NCBI GenBank assembly: GCA_026414605.1
Contig: JAOAIP010000035.1
Location: 1-64,000 of the forward strand
Direction of reading: 5' to 3'
DNA from: Bacteroidia bacterium
Lineage (GTDB): Bacteria; Bacteroidota; Bacteroidia; B-17B0; Aurantibacillaceae
Length of the DNA: 64,000 nucleotides
Shown: one piece after another, positions 37,927 to 47,170 of the stretch
Layout of the letters: each line of letters starts with the position of its first letter
How positions within the stretch are numbered: position 1 is the stretch's first letter
Program-made: the position numbers and the translations under genes
The notes under the pieces: model-generated
The model's database searches: none
The model's input: only the letters and a program-made list of their open reading frames with translations
Told to the model about the DNA's origin: nothing

Positions 37927-38694
37927 ATGTTTCATTTTTTATTAAAACATATTCCTCGTCCTATTCTTATTAGATTGAGTTACATTGTAAAATTTTTTGC
38001 TCCTGTTATCTATTATGGTAAAAAATATAAAGATCCTATTGATGGAAAAACGTACAGAAAATTTTTGCCTTATGGATATTCTGAAAAAAGCAAGCGAAAA
38101 AATGTTTTATCTCCTGGCACTTTGTCTTTAGAGAGACATCGTTTGCTTTGGTTGTTTTTGAAAAACAAAACGAATTTTTTTAATGATCATCTTAAAGTGT
38201 TACACATTGCACCTGAACAATGTTTTTTGCCTATTTTCAAGAAAATGCCGAATTTGGAATATATTACTGCGGACATTGAGTCGCCTATTGCGGACTTGCA
38301 TTTTGATTTGCATCATTCCCCATTGCCTGACAATTCTTTTGATGTGATATTGGCCAATCACGTATTAGAACACGTAGAAGATGATATTCAATGTATGCGA
38401 GAATTGTATCGTATGATGAAGCCCGGTGGATGGGGCATTTTTCAAGTTCCACAAGATACTACTCGTCTTACTACTTATGAAGATAAAAATATCAAAACGC
38501 CCGAAGAAAGAGAAAAACATTTTTGGCAAAAAGACCACGTTCGTTTATATGGTTTAGATTATCCCGAACGGCTCAAAAGTGTTGGTTTTATTGTAGAAGA
38601 ATACGATTATACAAAAGAATTTTCAGATCAAGAAATAGATTATTACCGTTTACCAAAAGGGGAAAAAATATACTTGTGTAAGAAACCAATTTAG
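37927..38694 (+). CDS. Class I SAM-dependent methyltransferase
   Basis: 255 residues with a methyltransferase_11-type core: HIAPEQCFLP in place of the usual motif I, LPDNSFDVILANHVLEHVED and MKPGGWGIFQVP. The N-terminal region (about 1-75) is basic and hydrophobic (LLKHIPRPILIRLSYIVKFF), which suggests membrane proximity. The substrate is unknown; similar proteins occur in lipid or glycan pathways. Confidence 0.82.
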   Translation: MFHFLLKHIPRPILIRLSYIVKFFAPVIYYGKKYKDPIDGKTYRKFLPYGYSEKSKRKNVLSPGTLSLERHRLLWLFLKNKTNFFNDHLKVLHIAPEQCFLPIFKKMPNLEYITADIESPIADLHFDLHHSPLPDNSFDVILANHVLEHVEDDIQCMRELYRMMKPGGWGIFQVPQDTTRLTTYEDKNIKTPEEREKHFWQKDHVRLYGLDYPERLKSVGFIVEEYDYTKEFSDQEIDYYRLPKGEKIYLCKKPI

Positions 38695-38706
38695 AAAATA
38701 ATTGTT

Positions 38707-39603
38707 TTATGCTTCTTTTAATTTTTGGGCAATGGATTTATAGCGTGAATACATTGTAACATTGCCTTGTTGTGCATACGATGAAGCAATACTTAATAAT
38801 AATTTTTCAACCACTTCGGAATGTGTGCAGGGAACAAAATAATTTGTTTTTTCTTGTTTATTTATTTGGGCTAAAAATTCTTTGATATCTTGTTCTTGTA
38901 ATAAAGTCCCTTTACTAAATGGATTGATGTAAAATAATGTGGCTTCTTGTAGAGAATGGAATTTTGCATCGTAAATATTGTAATCATCATTAATGTAACT
39001 TAAAATTAAATAATCAGGGATATTCACAGCAAATATCGGCAATTCTAATTTTTGTGCAATAAGTAAATAGAGTATTCCTAATGTAATGTTATTGCCTTTT
39101 TTAGTTTCTAATACGTGATGTAGATAATTGTTTTGAACGGCATAATAATGAGCAATGTTGGGATTAAACTGATGAACTTCGTATAAAATATGATTGATGA
39201 TTAAAACTTCTTCAAGAGCAGTAAGATCTTCGGCAAATTCTATCCAAATGTCTTTTTTGATTTGTTCTATTTTAGTATTAAGATGTTCTAAACTAATTTC
39301 GGGATATTGAAAATGATTGACTAACCAAACGCCATATAATAAATCATCTTGATTATGATTTTTCCAGTGAATAAGTTCTTTGGTAAATTCGTTTAACTTA
39401 ATGTCTTCAATGATTTCTTCTACCCTTTGAACAATGGCACTATTTAATGCTTCGTTCCAAATTTGTTCTAAATAAGGCAAAGCCACAGGTCCTAATAATA
39501 ATAACTGTTGTTTTACTTCCGAATAAACAATTTCATCGGGGTCGTCTATCAATTGCAGCAGGGCTTTAATCTTTTTGGGGGTATTTTTTTTGAGTGGCAA
39601 CAT
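38707..39603 (-). CDS. SirB1/transglutaminase-like family protein
   Basis: 298 residues. The signature of the transglutaminase-like core 2 (SirB1) family is present: NNYLHHVLETKKGNNITLGI and AQKLELPIFAVNIPDYLIL. A HEAT-like N-terminus precedes it (DPDEIVYSEVKQQLLLLGP). The catalytic Cys expected of active transglutaminases is not seen at the usual place, which is common in this family. The function is unknown. Confidence 0.85.
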   Translation of the reverse strand: MLPLKKNTPKKIKALLQLIDDPDEIVYSEVKQQLLLLGPVALPYLEQIWNEALNSAIVQRVEEIIEDIKLNEFTKELIHWKNHNQDDLLYGVWLVNHFQYPEISLEHLNTKIEQIKKDIWIEFAEDLTALEEVLIINHILYEVHQFNPNIAHYYAVQNNYLHHVLETKKGNNITLGILYLLIAQKLELPIFAVNIPDYLILSYINDDYNIYDAKFHSLQEATLFYINPFSKGTLLQEQDIKEFLAQINKQEKTNYFVPCTHSEVVEKLLLSIASSYAQQGNVTMYSRYKSIAQKLKEA

Positions 39604-39670
39604 ATTCGCCCCAAAGGTATAGCATAAGTTCTTCTATAAAAAGGGGATTCAAAACTTTTTACTAACAAAC

Positions 39671-40546
39671 TTATGTTAGTTTTTCTAAACTCAATTGTAT
39701 CAATTTTTCTACACTTTCATTATAGTTTTTGGTAAATTGACGAATAATTCTATTGGCGATAATGACGCACGCTGTTACACAGTTATGACCTAATGCTTTT
39801 CCAAGCCCATACAGGGCAGAGGTCTCCATTTCAAAATTGGTAATGCGATGTCCATTAAATTGAAAATTAGTGAGTTTTTCATTTAAATCGGGCATTGTAG
39901 CGGCTAATCTCAATTGACGCCCTTGTGGTCCATAAAAGCCAGGTGCTGTTGCTGTTATTCCAAAATGGATATTGTCTAATCCTTTGAATTTATTAATTAA
40001 TGCATCTGAACCACTGACACAATAAGGATAGGGTAGAGTAGGTAACCAACCCGTATGTTCTATAAATGCTTTACTAATGTCGTGATGGTATAATGAATCG
40101 TCTACTTTGTAAAAGTTTAATAACCCATCAATGCCCAATCCGTGCGTGCTTATTACAATATCATTGACGGCAATATCAGGTTGTAATGCCCCACTGGTGC
40201 CAAGGCGAATGATATTGAGTTGTCGTTTTTTATCTTTGATGGTACGAGTAATGGGGTCTATATTTACTGCGGCATCCAGTTCTGTAAGTACAATATCGAT
40301 ATTGTCTGTTCCGATGCCTGTAGATAATACGGTGATTCTTTTATTATTAAAATAGCCCGTATGAGCCACAAATTCACGGTGTTCGGATTTTACTTCTATT
40401 TTTGAAAAATACTTACTAATGTGGGCTACTCTATTTTGATCACCAACTACAATGACGGTATCGGCTATTTCATTATTGTTTAAATTGATATGATACAGGC
40501 GGTGATTGGTTGATAAAATAAGTTCTGATTCTTCAATAGGTTTCAT
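39671..40546 (-). CDS. Nucleoside phosphorylase (uridine phosphorylase-like)
   Basis: 291 residues of the PNP/UDP phosphorylase family. The phosphate-site region VVGDQNRVAHI, the glycine-rich STGIGTDNIDIVLTEL and GTSGALQPDI, and the nucleoside-site NFEMETSALYGLG are present. It splits uridine or a related nucleoside with phosphate. ATG 40546 (MKPIEESELILSTNHRLYHI) was preferred to the longer start at 40600. It fits with cdd (53952) and tdk (34793) as nucleoside salvage. Confidence 0.88.
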   Translation of the reverse strand: MKPIEESELILSTNHRLYHINLNNNEIADTVIVVGDQNRVAHISKYFSKIEVKSEHREFVAHTGYFNNKRITVLSTGIGTDNIDIVLTELDAAVNIDPITRTIKDKKRQLNIIRLGTSGALQPDIAVNDIVISTHGLGIDGLLNFYKVDDSLYHHDISKAFIEHTGWLPTLPYPYCVSGSDALINKFKGLDNIHFGITATAPGFYGPQGRQLRLAATMPDLNEKLTNFQFNGHRITNFEMETSALYGLGKALGHNCVTACVIIANRIIRQFTKNYNESVEKLIQLSLEKLT

Positions 40547-40649
40547 AATAGGAACGTTTATATTTTGGCGAAAAATAAGAAAATAATGTTTAAGGTTCAA
40601 GTATAGATTTTAAAGGTGATATCTGAAAAATTAAATTTTTAAAGTAACA

Positions 40650-42065
40650 CTAATACATTTTTACTAAAAAGGATTGATGAGGTTTTATTTCAATATCTTT
40701 TTGAATGGTATAAATACTTGAACGCAGTGATTTTGAACGCCATACGATTTTATATTTTCCAGGTAATAGATAGAAAGTTTGTTGTGTATCTTTTGTTAGA
40801 TTGGTTACCCATTCTAATTGTCCATTGTCTTTTGTTATTAAGATAGATCCATCGCCGGGTTCTAAAGTTTGTATTTTCAATTCGCCTGCTGATGGTATAG
40901 AAATAGTTTGTGTTTTAGCAGGTTCAATCAAAATATCTTTTATAATTTTTGGTAAAGTCAAAATATCCAGTTCATATTCTCCAATAAGGTATTTTTCAAT
41001 AGAATTGATGTTTTGAACATTGACTATTTGTTTTGTTTTTTTATCTCTTACGGCCACTCGCACTTTTTCATTAAAATTAAAAACACCTTTTTCTCTTTGG
41101 ATATTCAATGCCCCTTGTGGTGTATTTATGGGGATGATATTATGATGCCCTTCATTAAGTTCTATGGTATTACTTTCAGAAGCAGGAATAGTATGTGCAA
41201 TTACTTTGTAACTAATATGCGATGGTAAAGTCAGTGTATCGGGATTATTGAGTTCATTCAAAGAATGAATATAATTATACAAGTAAGTGTTTTTTTTAGC
41301 ATCATAAAAAGTAAGGGCTACATTTGTTTCTATGGGACGCCCCGCAATGTCTAATAAATTTACTTGAACGGTTGTTTTGTTGAGTTTTTGTTGGATTAAA
41401 ACATCGGATATGTTTTTAAATACGTCCGATTGTTGAGCATCTATGTATTTTCCAACGCAATTAAAACTTTGTGCTTGTTGTGTATTAAGTCCAATGCCAA
41501 TAATGAAGGGTTTGAATATTATACCTTTTGATTCCAAGTATTGACGGGCTTTACAAGGGTCTCCTTTGCATTCTTCTATTCCATCGGTTATGATAATGAT
41601 GTTATTTAATGAAGTATTATCCGGAAAATCTTCAGCAGATTGGATGAGTGAGTATTCTATGGGGGTAATTCCTGTAGGTTTTAAGGAAGTGATAAGGTTT
41701 TTTATTTCTTTGATGTTATTCGTTTTGAAGGGAATCACTAATTTAGAATCCTTGCAGTCGCCTGGTGGATACTTGACAGTAGATCCATATACACGAAGGG
41801 CTAATTGGACATTAGGGATTTTAATAAGTGAATCTATTAATTGAAAAGCAAGGTCTTTGGCAATGCTTATTTTTTCTTTGCCTTGCCATTTGCCCGACAT
41901 ACTGTTACTGGCATCAAAGATAAGAAGCACCCTTGTAATAGGTGCTTTTTGTAGCAACTTTTTCTTTTTTTCTTCACAGGGTTTACAAGTATTTTGAGAA
42001 AAAAGCAAAAAAGATTGTAATAATAATACAACAAATAATAAGAAATTCTTGTTATGAAAAACCAT
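40650..42065 (-). CDS. Secreted von Willebrand factor A domain protein
   Basis: 471 residues with a signal peptide (FLLFVVLLLQSFLLFS). A VWA domain (about 40-225) has a complete MIDAS: DASNSMSG, Thr in TGITPIEYS and Asp in ITDGIEE. Extra Cys pairs (CKPCEEK, CKGDPC) suggest disulfides. The C-terminal half contains beta-rich repeats ending in LLPGKYKIVWRSKSLRSSIY. It probably binds ligand through a metal ion outside the inner membrane. The start at 42065 puts the signal peptide at the N-terminus. Confidence 0.82.
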   Translation of the reverse strand: MVFHNKNFLLFVVLLLQSFLLFSQNTCKPCEEKKKKLLQKAPITRVLLIFDASNSMSGKWQGKEKISIAKDLAFQLIDSLIKIPNVQLALRVYGSTVKYPPGDCKDSKLVIPFKTNNIKEIKNLITSLKPTGITPIEYSLIQSAEDFPDNTSLNNIIIITDGIEECKGDPCKARQYLESKGIIFKPFIIGIGLNTQQAQSFNCVGKYIDAQQSDVFKNISDVLIQQKLNKTTVQVNLLDIAGRPIETNVALTFYDAKKNTYLYNYIHSLNELNNPDTLTLPSHISYKVIAHTIPASESNTIELNEGHHNIIPINTPQGALNIQREKGVFNFNEKVRVAVRDKKTKQIVNVQNINSIEKYLIGEYELDILTLPKIIKDILIEPAKTQTISIPSAGELKIQTLEPGDGSILITKDNGQLEWVTNLTKDTQQTFYLLPGKYKIVWRSKSLRSSIYTIQKDIEIKPHQSFLVKMY

Positions 42066-42090
42066 TTTACTTGATACTATCAAGAGTTAA

Positions 42091-42618
42091 TTACTCTTCT
42101 TTTTTAGGAACGGGTTTTATATTTCTACAGGATTCAAGCATTTTTTCAATATTTGACTTTGAAAATGGAGCAGCATCAGAATTTTTATTATCTTCAAAAG
42201 TATAAGTATAATTACCAATTTTTTGAACCGTTAAAAAATGAAACTCTGATGGCATATCAGGAATACCCCATTCCCACGCAATAGTAGTCGGTTCATCTAC
42301 AAGAAATTGTTTAACTTTATACAAATCATCATTTCCTAAATCGGCTTTTTTGAATGCAATATCTTCTTCCCCTTCTTTAATGATAATGTCAAATACTTTT
42401 CCAACTTTTACTTCTAATAATCCACCGGGTTGTTCTGATATTTCAAGTTTTCCAAAGGTGCTATCAGGAACAAATAATAAAAATTGTTTCCCATACTTAG
42501 ACATATCTATTACCATCATTCCTTCAGGGGCTTTAATCTCTTCTTCTTTTTTGCTATTGCAAGAGATCAGTGAAATTAGTGTAATGCCTGTCATTAAAAT
42601 TGCAGCGATTTTTTTCAT
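42091..42618 (-). CDS. Lipoprotein of unknown function
   Basis: 175 residues. Lipoprotein signal MKKIAAILMTGITLISLISC, then a soluble body with MVIDMSKYGKQFLLFVPDST and IAWEWGIPDMPSEFHFLTVQ. The conserved style suggests a small beta-rich domain. No family is named. It is on the same strand as the VWA gene, 25 bp upstream of it, so the two are likely co-transcribed. Confidence 0.8.
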   Translation of the reverse strand: MKKIAAILMTGITLISLISCNSKKEEEIKAPEGMMVIDMSKYGKQFLLFVPDSTFGKLEISEQPGGLLEVKVGKVFDIIIKEGEEDIAFKKADLGNDDLYKVKQFLVDEPTTIAWEWGIPDMPSEFHFLTVQKIGNYTYTFEDNKNSDAAPFSKSNIEKMLESCRNIKPVPKKEE

Positions 42619-42654
42619 AGAATTTAATTTTAGGCAAAATTGCGAAAAAATATA

Positions 42655-43815
42655 CTATTCAAAAAATTTTTCTTGTTTATTGATTTTCTTTTTCAGCAAT
42701 ACAGAAGGTCTATATCTGTCTTCTTGATAATATTCATATAATGATTGAAGTTCATTGTAAATGGTATTCAATCCTAATTCATCTGCCCAATGTAAAAGTC
42801 CTTTTGGGTAATTGACACCTTTTTGCATAGCGATTTCTATATCTTCTTTGGATGCGATATTGTAGTATAAAGCATCAGCGGCTTCGTTTATCAGCATAGA
42901 TAAAATACGGATAAATATCTTGTGATGTAAAGAATTATCTTTTATAGTAGGTTCTGTGGGCAATGGTTTAGAATAGTCATAAAAACCACGACCTGTTTTT
43001 TTTCCTAATAATCCAGCATCTAATAATATCTTTTGAGAGTGTGAAGGTTTGTATTTGGGGTCGTAATACATTTGTTTCCATACAGTTTCTGTAACTACAT
43101 AATTAACATCGTGTCCGATTAAATCCATTAGTTCAAATGGACCCATTTTAAAACCGCCAATGTTTTTCATTACCCAATCAATGGTTGGAATATCAGCAAC
43201 GCCTTCATCATAGATGCGCAGTGCTTCACTATAAAATGGTCGTGCAATTCTATTCACAATAAATCCTGGTGTGTCTTTGGCAATCACAGTAGTTTTGCCC
43301 CAATTGTGCAGTAAATCAAGCGATTGTTGAACAATAGAAGTGTCAGTTAAGAGAGTAGGTATCACTTCTACTAATGGCATTAGTGGGGCAGGATTGAAAA
43401 AATGAATACCTAAAAAACGTTGTGGATATTTAAGTTCTCTAATCATTGAATGCACAGATAATGAGGATGTATTAGTAGCGATAATACATTCAGAAGATAC
43501 TCTATTTTCTATTTCTTTAAATGTTTGTTTTTTAATACTTAAATTTTCAACAATGGCTTCAATAACTAAATCAGCAGTTTTAATGTCTTCTAATGTTGTT
43601 ATATAAAAAATGTTTTGCAAATAGGTGTTTTTTTGTTGTTCAGTAATTTTGTTTTTTTCAACTAATTTAAAAAGAGTTTGTTCTAATAGATTTTTTGCTT
43701 TTTGAAGAGCATTTTCAGAAATATCGTAAAGAAATACTTTACATTGGTGCATTAAAGCCACTTGAGCAATTCCACTGCCCATTGTTCCAGAACCTATAAC
43801 TGCTATTGTTTTCAT
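42655..43815 (-). CDS. 3-hydroxyacyl-CoA dehydrogenase (3-hydroxybutyryl-CoA type)
   Basis: 386 residues. Rossmann motif IAVIGSGTMGSGIAQVAL, the catalytic-His region LGIHFFNPAPLMPLVEVI, and DTPGFIVNRIARPFYSEAL. A second C-terminal helical domain copy (about 290-380) makes it longer than the 280-residue minimal enzyme. It oxidises 3-hydroxyacyl-CoA with NAD in beta-oxidation or butanoate metabolism. A -7-like TATATTTG lies at 43834-43841 on the minus strand. Confidence 0.9.
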   Translation of the reverse strand: MKTIAVIGSGTMGSGIAQVALMHQCKVFLYDISENALQKAKNLLEQTLFKLVEKNKITEQQKNTYLQNIFYITTLEDIKTADLVIEAIVENLSIKKQTFKEIENRVSSECIIATNTSSLSVHSMIRELKYPQRFLGIHFFNPAPLMPLVEVIPTLLTDTSIVQQSLDLLHNWGKTTVIAKDTPGFIVNRIARPFYSEALRIYDEGVADIPTIDWVMKNIGGFKMGPFELMDLIGHDVNYVVTETVWKQMYYDPKYKPSHSQKILLDAGLLGKKTGRGFYDYSKPLPTEPTIKDNSLHHKIFIRILSMLINEAADALYYNIASKEDIEIAMQKGVNYPKGLLHWADELGLNTIYNELQSLYEYYQEDRYRPSVLLKKKINKQEKFFE

Positions 43816-44136
43816 TCAATCAATTTTGATCGCAAATATATCTAATAAAAAAGAATTTGGCATTGGGAATTATTCCTAATGTCCAGTATGAAAATTTATT
43901 TCCTAAAAATTTTTGAAAGCCCTAATATAAATCCCCTAAATCCATTGTCATAAGGGACAAAATAGAATGAATTAAAAATGCTTTTGAGAACTTTATGCAA
44001 AACCTTTTTGTTTTTTGTGGTAAAACATAACATAGACATGTAATAATTATTTTTTTTATTTTATTAACTTATTTTGCAAGTTTATATTCAGTAGTTCAAT
44101 CATTATTTCTGTATATTGCTGCCTTAAAAAATTTTT
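43816..44136. other. Intergenic stretch between divergent genes
   Basis: A+T-rich spacer of about 320 bp between the dehydrogenase and rseP. It holds the dehydrogenase -7-like box (43834-43841) and nothing else I can support. Confidence 0.5.
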
Positions 44137-45462
44137 ATGCAGATACTTCAATTGATTTTAGCCCTATCTATTTTAGTTACAATACATGAGTTTGGACACT
44201 TCTTTTTTGCCAAACTATTTAAGACAAAAGTTGAAAAGTTCTATCTCTTTTTTGATTTTTTATTTCCGTTTGCTAATGTGGCAAATTTTTCTTTGTTTAA
44301 AAAGAAAATAGGAGAAACAGAATATGGGATTGGTTGGTTTCCACTTGGTGGATATGTTCAAATTTCAGGTATGATAGATGAACAAATGGATACTTCTGTA
44401 TTAAAAACAGAACCACAACCTTGGGAATTTCGTAGTAAACCCGCATGGCAAAGATTATTAATAATGTTAGGGGGGATTTTAATGAATGTGATATTAGGGA
44501 TATTTATTTATTGGATGATTTTATTGGTGTGGGGAAAAGATTCTATTCCTGTCAGTGAATTAAAATATGGCGTTCAATGCGATTCTGTAGCCCTTTCAAT
44601 GGGTTTAAAGAATGGGGATCAAATTATTTCATTAGATCATCAGCCGATATCTTCATTAGAAAAATTGAGTTTGAAGATAATTATGGATCAGCCCAAAACA
44701 ATGCAAGTTAAAAGAAATGGTCAAATTATTGATATTCCTATTACCGAACAAGCAATAAGTGATTTGTTAGCCAATGCTAAAACCTCTTTTTTTGTAATAC
44801 CAAGGACGCCTGTAGAAGTAGATAGCGTTTTACCTCATTCTTATGCAGACGATGCAGGGTTTAAAAAGGGCGATGTGATTATAAAAGTAGATAGTATTCC
44901 TGTGTTTTTCTTTGATGAATATCAAGCTGCTGTGATGAATTACAAAGGTAAAGAAAAAGTACCATTTACGGTGTTAAGAGGAAAAGATACTGTAGTACTG
45001 TATAGCAATGTTACTACGCAAGGAACTCTTGGTTTTATTCGCAATATGGAAAAATATTTACCAATAAAGCATGAAAGGTATGGTGTTATTGATGCGATAA
45101 AACAAGGCACACAAAATGCTATAGATGCTCTTGTGATGCAAGTTAAACAATTCAAGATATTATTTACTGTAAAAGACGCACATAAACAAGTAGGTGGTTT
45201 TTATACAATGTACAAAGCCATGCCTCAAACTTGGGATTGGCGGGCGTTTTGGTCGTTCACAGGATTTTTGTCTTTAGTATTAGCATTTATGAACTTCTTG
45301 CCTATTCCTATGTTGGATGGGGGATATATTTTGTTTACACTATTTGAAATGATTACAGGTATAAAAGTATCAGAAAAAGTTATTTACTATGCCAATCAAG
45401 TCGGTTTGTTTTTATTGTTAGCACTTATGATATGGGCAAACACAGATTGGTTGAGAAATTAG
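44137..45462 (+). CDS. rseP: Site-2 intramembrane protease RseP
   Basis: 441 residues. Zinc-metalloprotease motif IHEFGHFFFAKLF near residue 18, two PDZ-type regions (about 150-300; LKNGDQIISLDHQPI, KKGDVIIKVDSIPVFFFDE), and the third metal-ligand motif NFLPIPMLDGGYILF near residue 390. It cleaves anti-sigma factors and signal-peptide remnants in the membrane. The Bacteroidota form is typically this length. In other bacteria it releases envelope-stress sigma factors. Confidence 0.95.
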   Translation: MQILQLILALSILVTIHEFGHFFFAKLFKTKVEKFYLFFDFLFPFANVANFSLFKKKIGETEYGIGWFPLGGYVQISGMIDEQMDTSVLKTEPQPWEFRSKPAWQRLLIMLGGILMNVILGIFIYWMILLVWGKDSIPVSELKYGVQCDSVALSMGLKNGDQIISLDHQPISSLEKLSLKIIMDQPKTMQVKRNGQIIDIPITEQAISDLLANAKTSFFVIPRTPVEVDSVLPHSYADDAGFKKGDVIIKVDSIPVFFFDEYQAAVMNYKGKEKVPFTVLRGKDTVVLYSNVTTQGTLGFIRNMEKYLPIKHERYGVIDAIKQGTQNAIDALVMQVKQFKILFTVKDAHKQVGGFYTMYKAMPQTWDWRAFWSFTGFLSLVLAFMNFLPIPMLDGGYILFTLFEMITGIKVSEKVIYYANQVGLFLLLALMIWANTDWLRN

Positions 45463-45528
45463 TTTATTTAAAATAATTGGTCACTATTCAGCACTTCAAA
45501 CGTAACCACAATAATTAGTTGATTAGTT

Positions 45529-45602
45529 GAAAGTTCAAAGTAAAAAGTATTAAAATGCTACATCATTATATTGAAAAATATCTCCTTTTACTTTCAACTT
45601 TC
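45529..45602. repeat. Imperfect inverted repeat after rseP
   Basis: GAAAGTTCAAAGTAAAAAG (45529-45547) pairs with CTTTTACTTTCAACTTTC (45585-45602), with one mismatch and one bulge, around a 37-nt loop. Its low-complexity CTTT/AAAG content makes chance similarity possible. It may serve as an rseP 3' hairpin. Confidence 0.4.
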
Positions 45603-45731
45603 TACTTTCCACTTTGTACTAATGTGTTCTTTGCAGTAAAATATAACCTGATCAATAACGAAAAGTTTTTTCTTTTCTATGAAATATTTTCCTTATACTT
45701 ACACGCAATGAAATCCAAATAATGCATAATA

Positions 45732-45925
45732 TCACTATTGCCTAAAATGTTTTTTGATACCTTATGAAAAATATCAATAATAGCAATGAAAAGCGATGAT
45801 AAAAAGAGAGAAGGAGCGCTTTTTCAAATCCTTAAAATCAAAGACAAAAAGCATTGAAAATTAATAGTTTTTTATTCTTTTAATACATATTTTGGACAAT
45901 AGTGCAAGAGTATATTATTTTTGAT
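45732..45925 (-). repeat. Dispersed repeat, copy 1 (left of the cassette array)
   Basis: Starts TCACTATTGCCTAAAATG and continues through GAAAAATATCAATAATAGCA. It is a diverged version of the sequence at 50290 and 51175. It holds only the non-coding part of that repeat; the gene fragment next to copies 2 and 3 is absent here. It lies just upstream of the first cassette edge at 45975. Confidence 0.75.
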
Positions 45926-45974
45926 GGTTTAACGCAGTTATTACAATAATTTTTATAACTTCGTATAAATATTT

Positions 45975-45982
45975 GTTATCGG
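45975..45982 (+). repeat. Left edge of cassette 1 (attC R'-like GTTATCGG)
   Basis: GTTATCGG opens the first cassette. It corresponds in position and form to the GTT cores at 47100, 47801 and 50204. Its counterpart at the cassette end is CTGCTAAC (46974-46981), complementary at six of eight positions. A GTTTAAC (45927-45933) could be a matching R'' box, but the resulting ~56-bp site is A+T-rich and unconvincing. Confidence 0.5.
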
Positions 45983-46013
45983 TCAGGCTAAAAACGACAC
46001 TACAAGACAATAA

Positions 46014-46955
46014 ATGAAGTTAAAAAACAAAATAACGGACGTAACAAGACGACATATCGCAGACGAGATGACGATAGGGAATATTCGGTATCACGGAAAC
46101 CAAACTGAACCTGACTTTTTAGATCGACTGTTTGACCTTAAAAAATTACCCTCAAGAGACGGCAGGTATAATAATGCTTATGATGACATTTACCAGCATA
46201 TGGTAAACAATAATGATTGGGACACAGATTGGATTTACAGTGACCCAAGAATAAATCTTTTGTACATTGATGATGAAATGTATTTAAAGTTTCTATCAAT
46301 GACAGTTCACCCAAGAGTAAGAACAAATCAAGATGAAATTTCAAAACTCATAGAAATTTATAACAAGCATTTGAATGCGGACGGATTTGAAATTGCACAG
46401 ACAGATGAAATTTCAGGTAAGCCAGTATTTTCAGGACGACAAAAAGCAATTGGACAAGCCCATTTGGTTGATAAGAAAGTTGAAATAAAAAAATACTTGA
46501 ACACAGCTTACGTTAACAGCAAGATTAACACAATGATTGATGCTATTCACAAAGACACTGACTTAGCAATTGGGACAGCAAAAGAACTTCTTGAAACAAC
46601 TTGTAAATCAATTTTAAGACAAAAAGGAGAAACAATAAATCCAGATTGGACTTTGCCTCAATTACTTAAAGCAACGACAAACTGTTTAGACTTTACTCCA
46701 AAAGAAGCAAGCGACCCAGACAAAGCAGAAAAAGCTATAAAGCAAATACTTGGTGGAATTGCTTCAATTGTTCAAGGTGTTGGAGAATTAAGAAATGGCT
46801 ATGGGACAGGACACGGAAAAGATGCAGACTTCAAAGGCTTAGAAATTAAATATGCTAAATTATTAGTTGGTGTAGTTTCTGAAATAGCAATATTGTATTT
46901 GGCGACAAATGGAGAGACCGCAGAATTAATAGAAAATGAAACCGTAACAATATGA
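46014..46955 (+). CDS. Abortive-infection protein, AbiJ-like with C-terminal Abi_C domain (cassette 1)
   Basis: 313 residues. The C-terminal half (about 180-305) matches the Abi_C family: LAIGTAKELLETTCKSILRQ, LPQLLKATTNCLDF and the hallmark LRNGYGTGHGKD. The N-terminal part (IADEMTIGNIRYHGNQTEPD, LFDLKKLPSRDGRYNNAYDD) resembles the AbiJ N-terminal type. Such proteins protect populations against phage by growth arrest after infection. Its Asp codons are mostly GAC, unlike the host's GAT preference, supporting transfer. It is the sole gene of the first integron-like cassette (45976-47100). Confidence 0.82.
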   Translation: MKLKNKITDVTRRHIADEMTIGNIRYHGNQTEPDFLDRLFDLKKLPSRDGRYNNAYDDIYQHMVNNNDWDTDWIYSDPRINLLYIDDEMYLKFLSMTVHPRVRTNQDEISKLIEIYNKHLNADGFEIAQTDEISGKPVFSGRQKAIGQAHLVDKKVEIKKYLNTAYVNSKINTMIDAIHKDTDLAIGTAKELLETTCKSILRQKGETINPDWTLPQLLKATTNCLDFTPKEASDPDKAEKAIKQILGGIASIVQGVGELRNGYGTGHGKDADFKGLEIKYAKLLVGVVSEIAILYLATNGETAELIENETVTI

Positions 46956-46975
46956 CAGAAAGAGAAGCCCGAACT

Positions 46976-47105
46976 GCTAACAGTCGTTTTGCAAAAGCGT
47001 GGGTTTCGTGCTTCTATGACAGTGAAATGCTAAATTCAAGCTTTGTGCATCTAATGAAGTTTAGTGCTAAAAATCCCCGCCTTCGCAAAGCGGCAAACCG
47101 TTAGC
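46976..47105 (+). repeat. attC-like recombination site 1
   Basis: Outer boxes GCTAAC (46976-46981) and GTTAGC (47100-47105) are exact complements 130 bp apart. Inner arms (46987-47006, TTTTGCAAAAGCGTGGGTTT, and 47071-47090, AAATCCCCGCCTTCGCAAAG) pair imperfectly, leaving unpaired bases. AAC and GTT at the ends are the integron attC cores; the cut would fall between G47100 and T47101. Confidence 0.75.
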
Positions 47106-47170
47106 GGTCATTGTAAAAGACGACAGTGCAACCATCAACCGACAGATAATAATTTAATAACTAAACAAAA

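Noticed and set aside
45927-45982. A fourth attC site or an attI site at the left end of the array
   Set aside because: GTTTAAC and GTTATCGG are about 56 bp apart and the arms between them are A+T-rich with poor pairing. Only the right-hand box is supported, as a cassette edge.
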